A stretch of DNA of 35,708 nucleotides, taken from an uncultured Terriglobus sp. (lineage in GTDB: Bacteria > Acidobacteriota > Terriglobia > Terriglobales > Acidobacteriaceae). Both the position numbers and the translations under genes were made by a program. Of this stretch, positions 23,946 to 32,657 are shown piece after piece. The notes beneath the pieces are model-generated. The model had not been told where the DNA came from, made no database searches, and saw only the letters and a program-made list of their open reading frames with translations. The first letter of the stretch is position 1, and each line of letters starts with the position of its first letter. Where the stretch lies: positions 1 through 35,708 of the forward strand of contig CALMRM010000294.1 of assembly GCA_937871605.1 (NCBI GenBank), read 5' to 3'.

Positions 23946-25484
23946 GTGTTAGGCCACCGTATCCTGAAAGCCAGCGACTACGTCGCCATTCTGAAGCGCC
24001 GCGCGTTGTGGCTCATCATCCCCGCCATCCTGTGCGCCGCGGCTGCGCTGGCCACCAGCTTCTTCATTGCGCCGCGGTACGTGTCGCAGACACTGGTGCT
24101 GATTGAGCAGCAAAAGGTGTCCGAAGACTACGTCAAGCCGGTGATCGCGGCGGACCTCGATGCCCGCCTGGCATCCATGAAAGAGCAGATCCTCAGCCGT
24201 TCGCGCATTCAGCCCATCATCGAGAAGTTCAATCTCTATCCCGGGGCAAAGATGGACGAGCGCGTGGACGCAACGCGCAAAAACATCGACATCAAGCCGA
24301 TTCGGTCAGAGATCAGCCGCGCCAACGGGTTGCCAGGCTTTTTCATCCTGTTTACCGCGGGCGACCCACGCACGGCGCAGCAGGTGTGCAGCGAAATCAC
24401 CAGCCTGTTTGTGGGTGAGGATCTCCGCGCACGTGAGCAGAGTGCCCAGGGCACGACGGATTTTCTGGAGTCGCAACTGGCCGAGGCCAAAAGTGCGCTC
24501 GACACCCAGGACCAGAAGCTGGCTGACTTTCAAACCAAATACGTGGGCAAGCTGCCCGGCCAGCAGGCACCCAACATGGACATGCTGACCAGCCTGAACA
24601 CGCAGCTGCAGGCCTCCACCCAGCAGCTGGCACAGATGGAGCAGAACCGCGCCTACCAGCAGTCGCTGCTGTCCAGCCTGCAAGCCAACACGCGGGATGC
24701 TACGGGGGCACCCACGACGCCTGCGGCACCGGACGAACGGCAGGCTCAGCTTGTGGCATTGCAGGCGCAGGAGGCTGACCTCGCCTCACGCTACACACCC
24801 GATTATCCGGATGTGATTTCAGTCAAGCGGCAGATTGCCGACCTGCAACGGCAGATCAAGGCCAAACCCGCAGGCTCCACAGCAGCGGCCGGCACCAGCG
24901 GCAAACCCACGGAGTCCGCAGGCGTTCTGCAGTTGCGTGCCGCAATGCAGGCGTCCGATACCGGCATCAATGCAAAGCGTGCCGAAGTCGCGCAGATCCA
25001 AGGCAACGTAAGGCTGTACCAGGAGCGCATTTCGTCCTCACCGCTGGTTGAGGAGCAGTACAAGGCGCTGACCCGGGATCAGGACACCGTCAAGAAGAAC
25101 TACGACGACCTGCTCAGCAAGATGAACCAGAGCAAGATGGCCACCAGTCTGCAGCGTCGCCAGCAGGGTGAGCAGTTCAGCCTGATGGACGCAGCCAACC
25201 TGCCTGATTCGCCCTCGTATCCCAAGCGGCCGCTGTTTGGCGTGGCAGGAGCTTTTGTTGGGGTGCTGCTCGGTCTCCTTGCTGCGGCCTTGCTGGAGTA
25301 CCGGAATACTGCGATCCGCACAGAAGATGACGTGTACGCGTTTCTGCAGCTCAATACGCTGATTGCAATTGAACAGGTAGGCGACAGGCCGATTGAACCC
25401 GCACCCCGACCGGACGCCTCCACCGAAAGCAAACCGGGCAAACGGTTCCGCAAACCTGTGCCTGCCGGAGTCGAACACTCCTGA
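23946..25484 (+). CDS. Wzc-like chain-length determinant protein (no kinase domain)
   Basis: A 512-residue inner-membrane protein. A Wzz-type N-terminus (YVAILKRRALWLIIPAILC) includes the first membrane helix (about residues 20-40). A long periplasmic coiled-coil part with QLAEAKSALDTQDQKLADFQ follows. GNVR-type sequence near LLSKMNQSKMATSLQRRQQGEQFSLMDAANLPDSP precedes the second helix (about 430-450). It sets polymer length and gates export, with the kinase encoded separately downstream. GTG 23946 is chosen: GGAGGT (23931-23936) lies 9 bases upstream. The upstream TTG 23925 would precede that site. The barrel stop at 23938 is just before it. Confidence 0.92.
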   Translation: MLGHRILKASDYVAILKRRALWLIIPAILCAAAALATSFFIAPRYVSQTLVLIEQQKVSEDYVKPVIAADLDARLASMKEQILSRSRIQPIIEKFNLYPGAKMDERVDATRKNIDIKPIRSEISRANGLPGFFILFTAGDPRTAQQVCSEITSLFVGEDLRAREQSAQGTTDFLESQLAEAKSALDTQDQKLADFQTKYVGKLPGQQAPNMDMLTSLNTQLQASTQQLAQMEQNRAYQQSLLSSLQANTRDATGAPTTPAAPDERQAQLVALQAQEADLASRYTPDYPDVISVKRQIADLQRQIKAKPAGSTAAAGTSGKPTESAGVLQLRAAMQASDTGINAKRAEVAQIQGNVRLYQERISSSPLVEEQYKALTRDQDTVKKNYDDLLSKMNQSKMATSLQRRQQGEQFSLMDAANLPDSPSYPKRPLFGVAGAFVGVLLGLLAAALLEYRNTAIRTEDDVYAFLQLNTLIAIEQVGDRPIEPAPRPDASTESKPGKRFRKPVPAGVEHS

Positions 25485-25654
25485 CAACGCACCGGGTACC
25501 TGGTCTGCATGGAGGGGCGTACGCTCTCAACGAGTACCGTTCGGCTGCAGTCAGCGCAGCGCGGCGCGCAACACAGCTCACGAAGAGGAGCTTGACTGCC
25601 GTAAGGCTTTTTACAGTGAGCAGGCTTTTTCTCGCTGAATGACAGGGATCGCAT
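25485..25654 (+). promoter_or_regulatory. 170-bp gap with duplicated AGGCTTTTT, possible internal promoter
   Basis: AGGCTTTTT occurs at 25604-25612 and 25622-25630, 18 bp apart. A TTGACT lies at 25592-25597, with TACAGT (25612-25617) at a poor 14-bp spacing. In an operon whose other genes overlap, this gap may carry a second promoter. No gene is seen. Confidence 0.35.
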
Positions 25655-26524
25655 ATGAACAGAACACATCAGGAACTGCTGCGAGCTGCACTGAACGACT
25701 CTGCCAGCACCAATGGCAATCCGACAAGCGCCACCCCCGGCCCACGCCTCACAGCAGACGCAGTGACTGAACCGGTGCCCGGCTACACCGGCACGATGCC
25801 TGGCGTGCCATGCCGCTGGAAAGCTTCCCTGATCGACCTGCCTTCACTGCAGCCGCGCACCGCCGTCGCAGAGCAGTTCCGCAGGTTGCGGTCTCGTCTG
25901 TTGGAGTACCGCGCCCAGCAGCCATTGAAGACCGTGCTGATGAGCAGTGCGAAGCCGCAGGAGGGCAAGAGCTTTGTGGCTGCGAACCTTGCGGTCGGAC
26001 TGAACCAGCATCGTGGCACACGTGTTCTTTTGATTGACGGTGACATGCGCCGCTATAGCCTGCAACGCTACCTGGGTACCACTTTCAAGCCTGGGCTTGC
26101 CGACTACCTGGCTGGCACACACAGTCCGGACGAGGTGATACAGCGTGCTGATGGGGAGACCCTGGACGAATTCCCAGGCTTGGCACACCTCTCGTTCATA
26201 CCCGGTGGTGGCCTGCGGGAACACGTGTCGGACCTGTCCGAAGATGCACACTTTGGCAATCTGATCCGGCATGTCAAGCCGCTCTTCGACTGGGTCGTGG
26301 TGGACTCGTCGCCTGTGACCCTGGTGTCGGACGCGGTCAACCTGGCACGGCATTGTGATGGCGTGCTGCTGGTGGTGCGCTCGGGGGTGACAAAGTACCC
26401 GGACGCACAGCGGGCGCAGGCAGAGCTGCAGGCCTCAAACCTGATTGGCGCGGTACTGAACGCGGTAGAAGACCGTCCCGCGCCCTCCTACTACGGCTAC
26501 GGCCCGGCGGGTGCTGACGCATGA
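25655..26524 (+). CDS. BY-kinase (CpsD/CapB-type tyrosine autokinase)
   Basis: A 289-residue cytoplasmic ATPase/kinase that pairs with the Wzc-like protein. Walker A SSAKPQEGKSF has G104-K105-S106. Walker A' is LLIDGDMRR near residue 125. Walker B is VVVDSSPVTLVSDA. The N-terminal 70 residues include the AEQFRRLRSRLLEYR oligomerisation helix (the usual ExxRxxR-type element is AEQFRRLR). A short C-terminal SYYGYGPAG cluster may be the autophosphorylated tyrosines, small compared with Wzc of E. coli. ATG 25655 follows CAGGG. Its stop overlaps the sugar transferase start (ATGA). Confidence 0.9.
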   Translation: MNRTHQELLRAALNDSASTNGNPTSATPGPRLTADAVTEPVPGYTGTMPGVPCRWKASLIDLPSLQPRTAVAEQFRRLRSRLLEYRAQQPLKTVLMSSAKPQEGKSFVAANLAVGLNQHRGTRVLLIDGDMRRYSLQRYLGTTFKPGLADYLAGTHSPDEVIQRADGETLDEFPGLAHLSFIPGGGLREHVSDLSEDAHFGNLIRHVKPLFDWVVVDSSPVTLVSDAVNLARHCDGVLLVVRSGVTKYPDAQRAQAELQASNLIGAVLNAVEDRPAPSYYGYGPAGADA

Positions 26525-27891
26525 TCCGCCTGCTGAACGTCTACTATCCCACGCGAACCGTGTTTCTGCTGTTGTGCGAGGCGCTGATCATCAGCAGCTG
26601 CCTCTGCGCGGCCGTGTGGATGGTGATGGGCCGCGATGCCTACCTGGCGCTCTTCTACGAGTACGGCATGGCGAAGATTCTGGGGCTCACGGTCGGCACC
26701 ATGATGATCGCCTACTACTTCGACCTGTATGAGCCAGACCTCCTGTTTGACCGGCGCGAAATCTACTTCCGGATCGTGCTGGCGCTGGGCTGCGTCTGCC
26801 TGCTGGTCGCGGTTGTGGTGTACGTGTACCCCGAGTTCAGCATCACGCGCGAGGTGTTCCCTGTGGCCCTGCTGCTGCTGGGGCTGGTGCTCTGCGCGTG
26901 GAGGCGGTTCTACACGTGGGTGGCTGCACGCAGCATCTTTCGTGAGCGCGTGTGCGTACTGGGCAATGGGCCGCGTGCACACTTTATCGCCGAGACCATT
27001 ACCCGCCGTAAAGACCTGGGCATGGACGTCGTCAGCTGCGACTATGCCGTGGATGGCGTGCCGACGGGCGACGCGGCCAGTGCGGTACGCACGCTGGCTG
27101 CGCTGAAGCAGCCTGTCCATCACATTGTGATTGCCGTGGAGGATCGCCGGGGCGGCCTGCCGATGACGGATCTGCTGGCCTTGAAGCTGCGCGGCATCAC
27201 CGTGGAAGAAGATACCCAGCTGATGGAGCGGCTGAACGGCAAAATTCAGTTGGAGGGGCTGCAGCCCAGCACCTTCCTGTATGGCGAAGGCTTCCGCGTC
27301 AAGAGCTCGCAGCAGTTCACGCGGCGCGTGCTTTCCATGTTCGCTGCGGCTCTTGGCCTGCTGCTGTTTGCGCCGTTTTTTCCGATCGTCATGCTGCTGG
27401 TGCGCCTGACCTCGCCAGGCCCTATCTTTTTTAAGCAGGTTCGCGTGGGCGAGGGCGGCAAACCCTTCGACGTGTACAAGTTCCGCACCATGCGGCAGGA
27501 CGCCGAAGCGGCAGGCGCAAAGTGGGCCAGCAAGAACGACCCTCGCGTCACCAAGATCGGCCTGTTCATGCGCAAAACCCCCATCGACGAAGTGCCACAG
27601 CTGTGGAATGTTTTGCGCGGCGACATGGGATTTGTTGGGCCCAGGCCCGAACGGCCGGAGTTTGTGCCGTGGCTGTCGGAGCAGCTGCCCTTTTACGATC
27701 TGCGGCACATCATTCGGCCGGGCCTGACCGGGTGGGCGCAGGTGCGTTACGGGTACGGTGCAACGCTGGAAGAGGCGCGCGAGAAGCTGGCGTACGACCT
27801 GTACTACGTCAAGCACGCCTCGCTTGGGCTTGATCTGCTCATCATGTTCGAAACCATCAAGATCATCATCCGGCGCAAGGGCGCGCAATGA
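26521..27891 (+). CDS. Undecaprenyl-phosphate sugar phosphotransferase (priming enzyme)
   Basis: A 456-residue polyprenyl glycosylphosphotransferase. The N-terminal half has four hydrophobic helices and a nucleotide-binding-like part (VCVLGNGPRAHFIAE near residue 145). The C-terminal domain (from about 265) carries the catalytic signature: a helix (LGLLLFAPFFPIVMLLVRL), then PGPIFFKQVRVGEGGKPFDVYKFRTM, TPIDEVPQLWNVLRGDMGFVGPRPERPEF and YDLYYVKHASLGLDLLIM. It attaches the first sugar-1-phosphate to UndP and so starts the EPS repeat. The TIGR03013-like group found in exosortase loci fits the layout. It overlaps the kinase stop and the GT2 start. Confidence 0.93.
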   Translation: MIRLLNVYYPTRTVFLLLCEALIISSCLCAAVWMVMGRDAYLALFYEYGMAKILGLTVGTMMIAYYFDLYEPDLLFDRREIYFRIVLALGCVCLLVAVVVYVYPEFSITREVFPVALLLLGLVLCAWRRFYTWVAARSIFRERVCVLGNGPRAHFIAETITRRKDLGMDVVSCDYAVDGVPTGDAASAVRTLAALKQPVHHIVIAVEDRRGGLPMTDLLALKLRGITVEEDTQLMERLNGKIQLEGLQPSTFLYGEGFRVKSSQQFTRRVLSMFAAALGLLLFAPFFPIVMLLVRLTSPGPIFFKQVRVGEGGKPFDVYKFRTMRQDAEAAGAKWASKNDPRVTKIGLFMRKTPIDEVPQLWNVLRGDMGFVGPRPERPEFVPWLSEQLPFYDLRHIIRPGLTGWAQVRYGYGATLEEAREKLAYDLYYVKHASLGLDLLIMFETIKIIIRRKGAQ

Positions 27892-29093
27892 GTGCCGTCT
27901 GGCAGCCGCTGTTTGCCGGCTCCCTGCTGCTGGTGGTGTACACGTATGCCGGCTACCCCCTGATTGCGGCAGCTGCCGCGCGCCGAAATCCGCGGCTGTG
28001 GCGGCGTGGTGGCGGTCCGGTGCTGAGCGTCAGCGTTGTGATGCCCGTGCACAATGCAGCGGAGATTCTGCCTGCGAAGCTGCAACACCTCCTGACTCTC
28101 GATCCGGACATGGTGCGCGAGATCGTGGTCGTCTCGGATGGCTCGACGGACGGCACGGCAAACCTGCTGCACGCCTTTCCGGACCGCCGTGTACGGCCCA
28201 TTGCGCTGACGCAGCAGGTGGGCAAGGCAGAAGCGCTCAACCACGGCATGCGTACGGCCACTGGCGACGTGCTGCTGTTCGTCGATGTGCGGCCGCGGCT
28301 CCACGAGACCGCGCTGGAGCAGCTCATCAGTAACTTTGCCGACCCAGCCGTGGGCTGTGTGGCGGGCGAACTGCTGGTACAGACCAGTGCCCAGCACGAC
28401 GCCACGGGCAACGCCGTGGGTGGGGCCTACTGGCGCTACGAGCAGGGCATCCGCACAGCGGAAGCGCTCTGGGACTCGCCTGTGGGCGTCTATGGCGGCT
28501 TCTATGCGGTGCGTCGGACGCTGGCCACACCCTTTCCATCGGGGCTGATTCTGGACGATATGTTCCAGCCGCTCTCCGTCATACGGCAGGGCTATCGCAA
28601 CGTGCTGGACCGCGCCGCGGTGGTCGTGGATACCTGGCCCACCAGCAAGAAGGGTGAGTTCCAGCGGAAAGTCCGTACGCTGGCGGGCAACTTTCAACTG
28701 CTGCAGCAGGCACCCTGGCTCCTGTCGCGGGAAAACCGCGTGCGCTTCCAGCTCGTCTCGCACAAACTGCTGCGGCTGGTTGTGCCCTATGCGCTCGTGG
28801 CCATGGTGCTTTCCGCGGCTGCACTGGCACCGGGGCATCCTGGCTGGGGAGTGCTGGCCGCGCTGCAGGCCGCGTTTTGGCTCTTTGCGCTGCTGGCGTT
28901 GAAGGTGCGGATTCCCCTGCTGCACCGGGTGCTAGGCCCGGCCAGCGCTCTGCTGCTGCTGAATGCCGCGGCCGTGGCGGGGCTGTACCGCTTCCTGTTC
29001 ACCAGCGGTCCGCTTTGGAAGATGTGGCGACCCGCATCGAACGCCCTCGCGGAAAATCAGGCTGCGCTGTGGGGCGGCCCGGGGCGATCCTGA
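27888..29093 (+). CDS. Family 2 glycosyltransferase
   Basis: A 401-residue GT2. An N-terminal helix (LFAGSLLLVVYTYAGYPLI) precedes the GT-A domain: LSVSVVMPVHNAAEILPAKL, REIVVVSDGSTDGTANLL and VGKAEALNHGMRTATGDVLLFVDVRPRL. The metal-binding motif reads D-V-R instead of D-x-D, a variant seen in related enzymes. EFQRKVRTLAGNFQLL is the acceptor-site QRxxR-type segment. Two or three C-terminal helices follow. It adds a sugar to the lipid-linked repeat. ATG 27888 overlaps the sugar transferase stop. Its 3' end overlaps the opposing GT4 gene by 37 bp (29057-29093). Confidence 0.9.
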   Translation: MSAVWQPLFAGSLLLVVYTYAGYPLIAAAAARRNPRLWRRGGGPVLSVSVVMPVHNAAEILPAKLQHLLTLDPDMVREIVVVSDGSTDGTANLLHAFPDRRVRPIALTQQVGKAEALNHGMRTATGDVLLFVDVRPRLHETALEQLISNFADPAVGCVAGELLVQTSAQHDATGNAVGGAYWRYEQGIRTAEALWDSPVGVYGGFYAVRRTLATPFPSGLILDDMFQPLSVIRQGYRNVLDRAAVVVDTWPTSKKGEFQRKVRTLAGNFQLLQQAPWLLSRENRVRFQLVSHKLLRLVVPYALVAMVLSAAALAPGHPGWGVLAALQAAFWLFALLALKVRIPLLHRVLGPASALLLLNAAAVAGLYRFLFTSGPLWKMWRPASNALAENQAALWGGPGRS

Positions 29094-30181
29094 CTGTGCG
29101 CCGCAAACGCATCCTGCGAGGTGCCGCTGTAGAGCCGCAGGTACGCTTCGTGCATGGTACCCAGCGTAAAGTTCGCCTGGTACGCGGCGCGCGCCTGTTC
29201 GCCGCAGGCTTGGCGCAGAGCAAAGTCCGACGCCATGCGAACCATCGCCGCGGCCATGGCAGCGTCATCACCAACAGGCGTCAGCAAACCACCTTCGGAC
29301 AAGTGCAGCACTTCCTGCATGCCACCCACGTCTGTGACGATGCTGGGCAGGCCGATGGACATGCTCTGCAGCAGCGACATGGGCAGCCCCTCCGACACGG
29401 ACGACATTGCAAAGCAATCCGCTGCGCGGAACAGGCCTGCCGTGTCCAGCCATTGTCCGAAGAAGCGCACCTTGCCTGCAATGCCCAGCCGTTCCGCAGA
29501 CGCCTCGAGCTTCGCGCGTGCGGGACCATCGCCTACAATCCAGAGCCGCAGCTGCGGCACACGCTTCACGGCTTGCGCAAAGGCGCGCAGCATCGTCGGC
29601 ATATCTTTAATGTCGGCCACGCGGCCCACAAACAGCAGGACAAACGTGCCCGACTCCTTGTCGGCAGGTGGGGCTTCCCCCAGCGGAGCGGCACCGTTGT
29701 ACACCCGCACAATCTGCGCTGGATCGGCAAGCGGCGCACCGCGCAGGTTTGCGCACGTAATCTCGCAGATGCCGGCCACGCGATGCACAAAGGCACGCGC
29801 AATCACGCTGTACTTGACCTCGGCCGTGCGATCGTACGGCGGCGACACCAGGCTGTGCCGCGTGCTGATCACGCGCGCTCCTGCCAGCCGTGCACCCAGC
29901 GCGGCCTGCAGGGTGGGGGCCGGGTTATGGCAGTGCACCACGTCCGGCCGCATCTGCCGGAACAACGCGGCATACCGCAGCACCGTCTTCCACACGGGTG
30001 CTTCGCCCAGCACGTGGACGTGCAAGCCCTCCTCGCGCAGCACCTCGCCCAGCGGCCCCAGCGTGCTGTAGGCGCACACGGTCACATCATGCCCGGCGGC
30101 GCGTTGCATGCGGCCCAGCTGCGCTACCAGCATCTCAGCGCCACCCATCTCCATGCTGTACACCGCGTGCACAATCTTCAT
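29057..30181 (-). CDS. Family 4 glycosyltransferase (PEP-CTERM/EpsH1-type)
   Basis: A 374-residue GT-B enzyme. The N-terminus MKIVHAVYSMEMGGAEMLVAQL has the GGAE loop; VHCHNPAPTLQAALGARLAGARVISTRHS follows. The donor-binding domain shows VLLFVGRVADIKD and LWIVGDGPARAKLE. The usual E-x7-E reads SVSEGLPMSLLQSMSIG, i.e. Q at the second position, which is unusual. The group associated with exosortase loci (TIGR03088) is plausible but not proven. It is transcribed against the flanking genes. Its stop lies inside the 3' end of the GT2 gene. It starts at ATG 30181. Confidence 0.9.
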   Translation of the reverse strand: MKIVHAVYSMEMGGAEMLVAQLGRMQRAAGHDVTVCAYSTLGPLGEVLREEGLHVHVLGEAPVWKTVLRYAALFRQMRPDVVHCHNPAPTLQAALGARLAGARVISTRHSLVSPPYDRTAEVKYSVIARAFVHRVAGICEITCANLRGAPLADPAQIVRVYNGAAPLGEAPPADKESGTFVLLFVGRVADIKDMPTMLRAFAQAVKRVPQLRLWIVGDGPARAKLEASAERLGIAGKVRFFGQWLDTAGLFRAADCFAMSSVSEGLPMSLLQSMSIGLPSIVTDVGGMQEVLHLSEGGLLTPVGDDAAMAAAMVRMASDFALRQACGEQARAAYQANFTLGTMHEAYLRLYSGTSQDAFAAHSQDRPGPPHSAA

Positions 30182-30225
30182 CGCTCGTCACAGGGTACCG
30201 GAGAGAACTGTTCCGCCGATGAGCT

Positions 30226-31326
30226 GTGTCATGGGGTGCAGCAGTGAAGTTTCCCAAACACGCGGAGCAGTGGGTGCCGGGATACCTTGCCAGCCGTCTT
30301 GCACGTCTCCGAGCGACATCACGGCCCAGGCGGCTGTGGGTAGCCATCACAGACCACTACGAGCCCATGGGCGGCAACGTCTCACTGGCACAGGGCATGG
30401 CACGTGTGGAGCACTGGCTGCGCCGCTGGCCGGAGATCGCTGCCAGCGCGCCGCGCGATGCCGCAGGCAGTTCACCGAAATACACCTTCTTCTACCCACA
30501 GGAGGAGTATCAGCGCCAGGTGCTTACCGCTCTGGAATCCATGGTGCGAGCGGGCATCGCCGACGTCGACGTCCACATTCACCATGACAACGACACGAAC
30601 GCCGGTTTCCGCGGGAAGATGTCAGACTTCCTGCGGCGGCTACACGATGACCATGGATTTCTGCGGCATCACGCGGGGCGGCTCGTGTTTGGCTTCATCC
30701 ATGGCAACTGGGCGCTGGACAACGCGCGGCCAGACGGCAGGTTGTGCGGCGTGCAGGGCGAGTTGCAGGCGTTGCGAGATCTGGGCTGCTATGCCGACTT
30801 CACCATGCCTTCGCTGCCCAGCGCCACGCAGGGTGGCACCGTCAATCGCATCTTCTGGACGGATGGCGACCCGGCACAGCCCCGCGGCTTCGACAGGGGT
30901 ATCGATGCCAAACCTGGGACCGGTGTGCAGGGCAACGGCATCCTGATGGTGCCGGGGCCGCTGGGTCTGCGCTTTCGCGACCGGCTGCTGCCGCGTCTCG
31001 AAACCGGTGAGCTTGCCTCCTATGACGTGCCGACGCCCTACCGCGTCGAGCGCTGGATCGACCTGGCACCGCGCCTGGGCGAGGACATCTTTGTAAAGCT
31101 CTATGGCCATACTGCGCGAGAAGACAACGCCGGTGCGCTGCTGGGGGATCGGCCTGGCAGCGGCGCGTTTGAGCCCATGTTCCGCGCCATCCAAGCCGCC
31201 GCGGACCGGCGGGGGTTAGAGCTGCACTGGGCTACGGCGTACGAGCTGTTCTGCGCCATTGAGCGCGTCGCTGCACGTCCCGGCGAACCGCTGCTGCATG
31301 CCGCAGAGACTGGTATCTCTGCATGA
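30226..31326 (+). CDS. Unknown protein, possible CE4/deacetylase-like barrel
   Basis: 366 residues, no signal peptide or membrane helix. I do not recognise the family with certainty. Repeated acidic/histidine motifs recall the polysaccharide deacetylase fold: ITDHYEPMGG near residue 41, VDVHIHHDND near 120, FGFIHGNWALDNARPDG near 156, GCYADFTMPSLPSATQ near 187 and KLYGHT near 290. These may form a metal site, but the canonical NodB motifs (TFDD, HSxxH) are absent. The locus suggests glycan modification (inference). GTG 30226 is the start; GTG 30244 with GGGGTG upstream is an alternative. It overlaps the next GT4 by 4 bases (ATGA). Confidence 0.6.
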   Translation: MSWGAAVKFPKHAEQWVPGYLASRLARLRATSRPRRLWVAITDHYEPMGGNVSLAQGMARVEHWLRRWPEIAASAPRDAAGSSPKYTFFYPQEEYQRQVLTALESMVRAGIADVDVHIHHDNDTNAGFRGKMSDFLRRLHDDHGFLRHHAGRLVFGFIHGNWALDNARPDGRLCGVQGELQALRDLGCYADFTMPSLPSATQGGTVNRIFWTDGDPAQPRGFDRGIDAKPGTGVQGNGILMVPGPLGLRFRDRLLPRLETGELASYDVPTPYRVERWIDLAPRLGEDIFVKLYGHTAREDNAGALLGDRPGSGAFEPMFRAIQAAADRRGLELHWATAYELFCAIERVAARPGEPLLHAAETGISA

Positions 31327-32657
31327 ACGTGCTGCTGGTTACGTTCTCGTTTCCACCCGCGGGCGGCGTCGGCGTGCTGCGCGCGTTGAGTCTCGCGAAG
31401 TACCTGCCAGAGAGCGATGTTCTCGTAGACGTGCTGACTGCGCGCAACGCGCCTGCCGTGGTGCGCGACGAAGGTTTGCTGCGGCAGGTGCCCGCGTCTG
31501 TGACGGTCCACCGCACCTGGACACTGGACCTGCCCTTCTTCCTGCGGAAGGGAGTCAAGAAGATCCTGAGCCGAAACCGTGGCACGGCAGCATGCAGGGT
31601 GGCTCCGCAGGCAGCTACCGCAGCGAGCGCACCTGAAAAGGCAAACCTGCTGAAGCGATGGATCGCCGATCGCCTCCTGCCCGATCCGCAGGTGGGTTGG
31701 CTGCCCTTTGCCGGGCCCGCTGCGGAGCGCATCGTCCGAACACGGGGAATCGACGCGGTCATCATCACCGTGCCGCCGTTCTCCAGCGTGTTGCTTGCCA
31801 AGCGGCTGCGACGCGCCTTCCCAGACCTCACCATCCTGCTCGACTTTCGCGATGAATGGCTCGACACCACGCTGCAGCTCGTCAGCCTGAACAGCAACCC
31901 ACGGGCCCGACTCGTCGCGGAACAGACGGAACGCGACGCGGTAGCAGCCAGCACGGCCGTGGTCACCGTGACAGAGGCCGCACGAGAAGTCATCCGCGCT
32001 CGCTACCCCGCCGAACCTCCCTCCAAGTTCCTGAGTATCAGCAATGGCTTCGACGGCAGCCCACCCACTGCTCCCGCTCCGCAGCCGCACCAGGCTGCAA
32101 GCGGTCGTGTCACACTCACCTACCTTGGCTCGGTCTACGGCTCCACCGAACCCAGCACTTTTGTAGAGGCGGTGCTTGCCTTGCGACCGGAGTTGCGGGC
32201 AAGGCTGCGTGTCCGCTTTGTGGGCCACTGCGAGCGGCCTGAGTACCGCGAGACACTGCTGCGATTGGGTCCCACGGTCGAGCTGACCGGCTTTCTGCCT
32301 CAGGCCAAGGCGCTGCAGTTGCTGGACGAGACCGACTACGTGCTGCTGCTCTCGCATGATCCAGTCAACGTCTCTGCCAAGTTCTATGACTACCTGCGCG
32401 CGGCCCGTCCGCTGCTGGCCGCGGTGCACCCAGCGGGCGATGTGCGCCGCCGCATCGTGGAGACACGCGCCGGGCGCTGGGCCGACATCGGCAGTCCAGA
32501 GGCGATCCGCGCCATGCTGGTAGACGCGCTGACGACACCCGCTGCGGCGTGCTACCACCCGGACTTCACCGCCATTGCCCGCTACCATCGGCGACCGCTG
32601 GCACGGCAGTATGCGGAGTTACTGCAGGAGCTCGCGTTGGAGAGCAGGCAGCCATGA
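31323..32657 (+). CDS. GT-B glycosyltransferase (GT4-like)
   Basis: A 444-residue protein. The N-terminus MNVLLVTFSFPPAGGVGVLRALSLAKYLPE is the GT4-type acceptor domain with a GGVG loop. DAVIITVPPFSSVLLAKRL and ILLDFRDEWL follow (DFRDxW is typical of this subgroup). The C-terminal donor domain has VTLTYLGSVYGSTEPS and GFLPQAKALQLLDETDYVLLL, then KFYDYLRAARPLLA. No classical E-x7-E is evident, so it belongs to a divergent subgroup. It probably adds a sugar to the EPS repeat. ATG 31323 overlaps the preceding stop, and its own stop overlaps the next start (ATGA at 32654). Confidence 0.82.
   Translation: MNVLLVTFSFPPAGGVGVLRALSLAKYLPESDVLVDVLTARNAPAVVRDEGLLRQVPASVTVHRTWTLDLPFFLRKGVKKILSRNRGTAACRVAPQAATAASAPEKANLLKRWIADRLLPDPQVGWLPFAGPAAERIVRTRGIDAVIITVPPFSSVLLAKRLRRAFPDLTILLDFRDEWLDTTLQLVSLNSNPRARLVAEQTERDAVAASTAVVTVTEAAREVIRARYPAEPPSKFLSISNGFDGSPPTAPAPQPHQAASGRVTLTYLGSVYGSTEPSTFVEAVLALRPELRARLRVRFVGHCERPEYRETLLRLGPTVELTGFLPQAKALQLLDETDYVLLLSHDPVNVSAKFYDYLRAARPLLAAVHPAGDVRRRIVETRAGRWADIGSPEAIRAMLVDALTTPAAACYHPDFTAIARYHRRPLARQYAELLQELALESRQP

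Noticed and set aside
26497..27888. Long minus-strand open frame opposite the sugar transferase
   Set aside because: Antisense to a gene with unmistakable catalytic motifs; the product is Gln/His-rich, an effect of high GC.
28877..30247. 456-codon plus-strand open frame opposite the GT4 gene
   Set aside because: No motif, Arg/His/Gln-biased; the minus strand codes a convincing GT4.
31101..32588. 495-codon minus-strand open frame opposite the GT-B gene
   Set aside because: No family signature; the plus frame has GT-B motifs and coupled starts.
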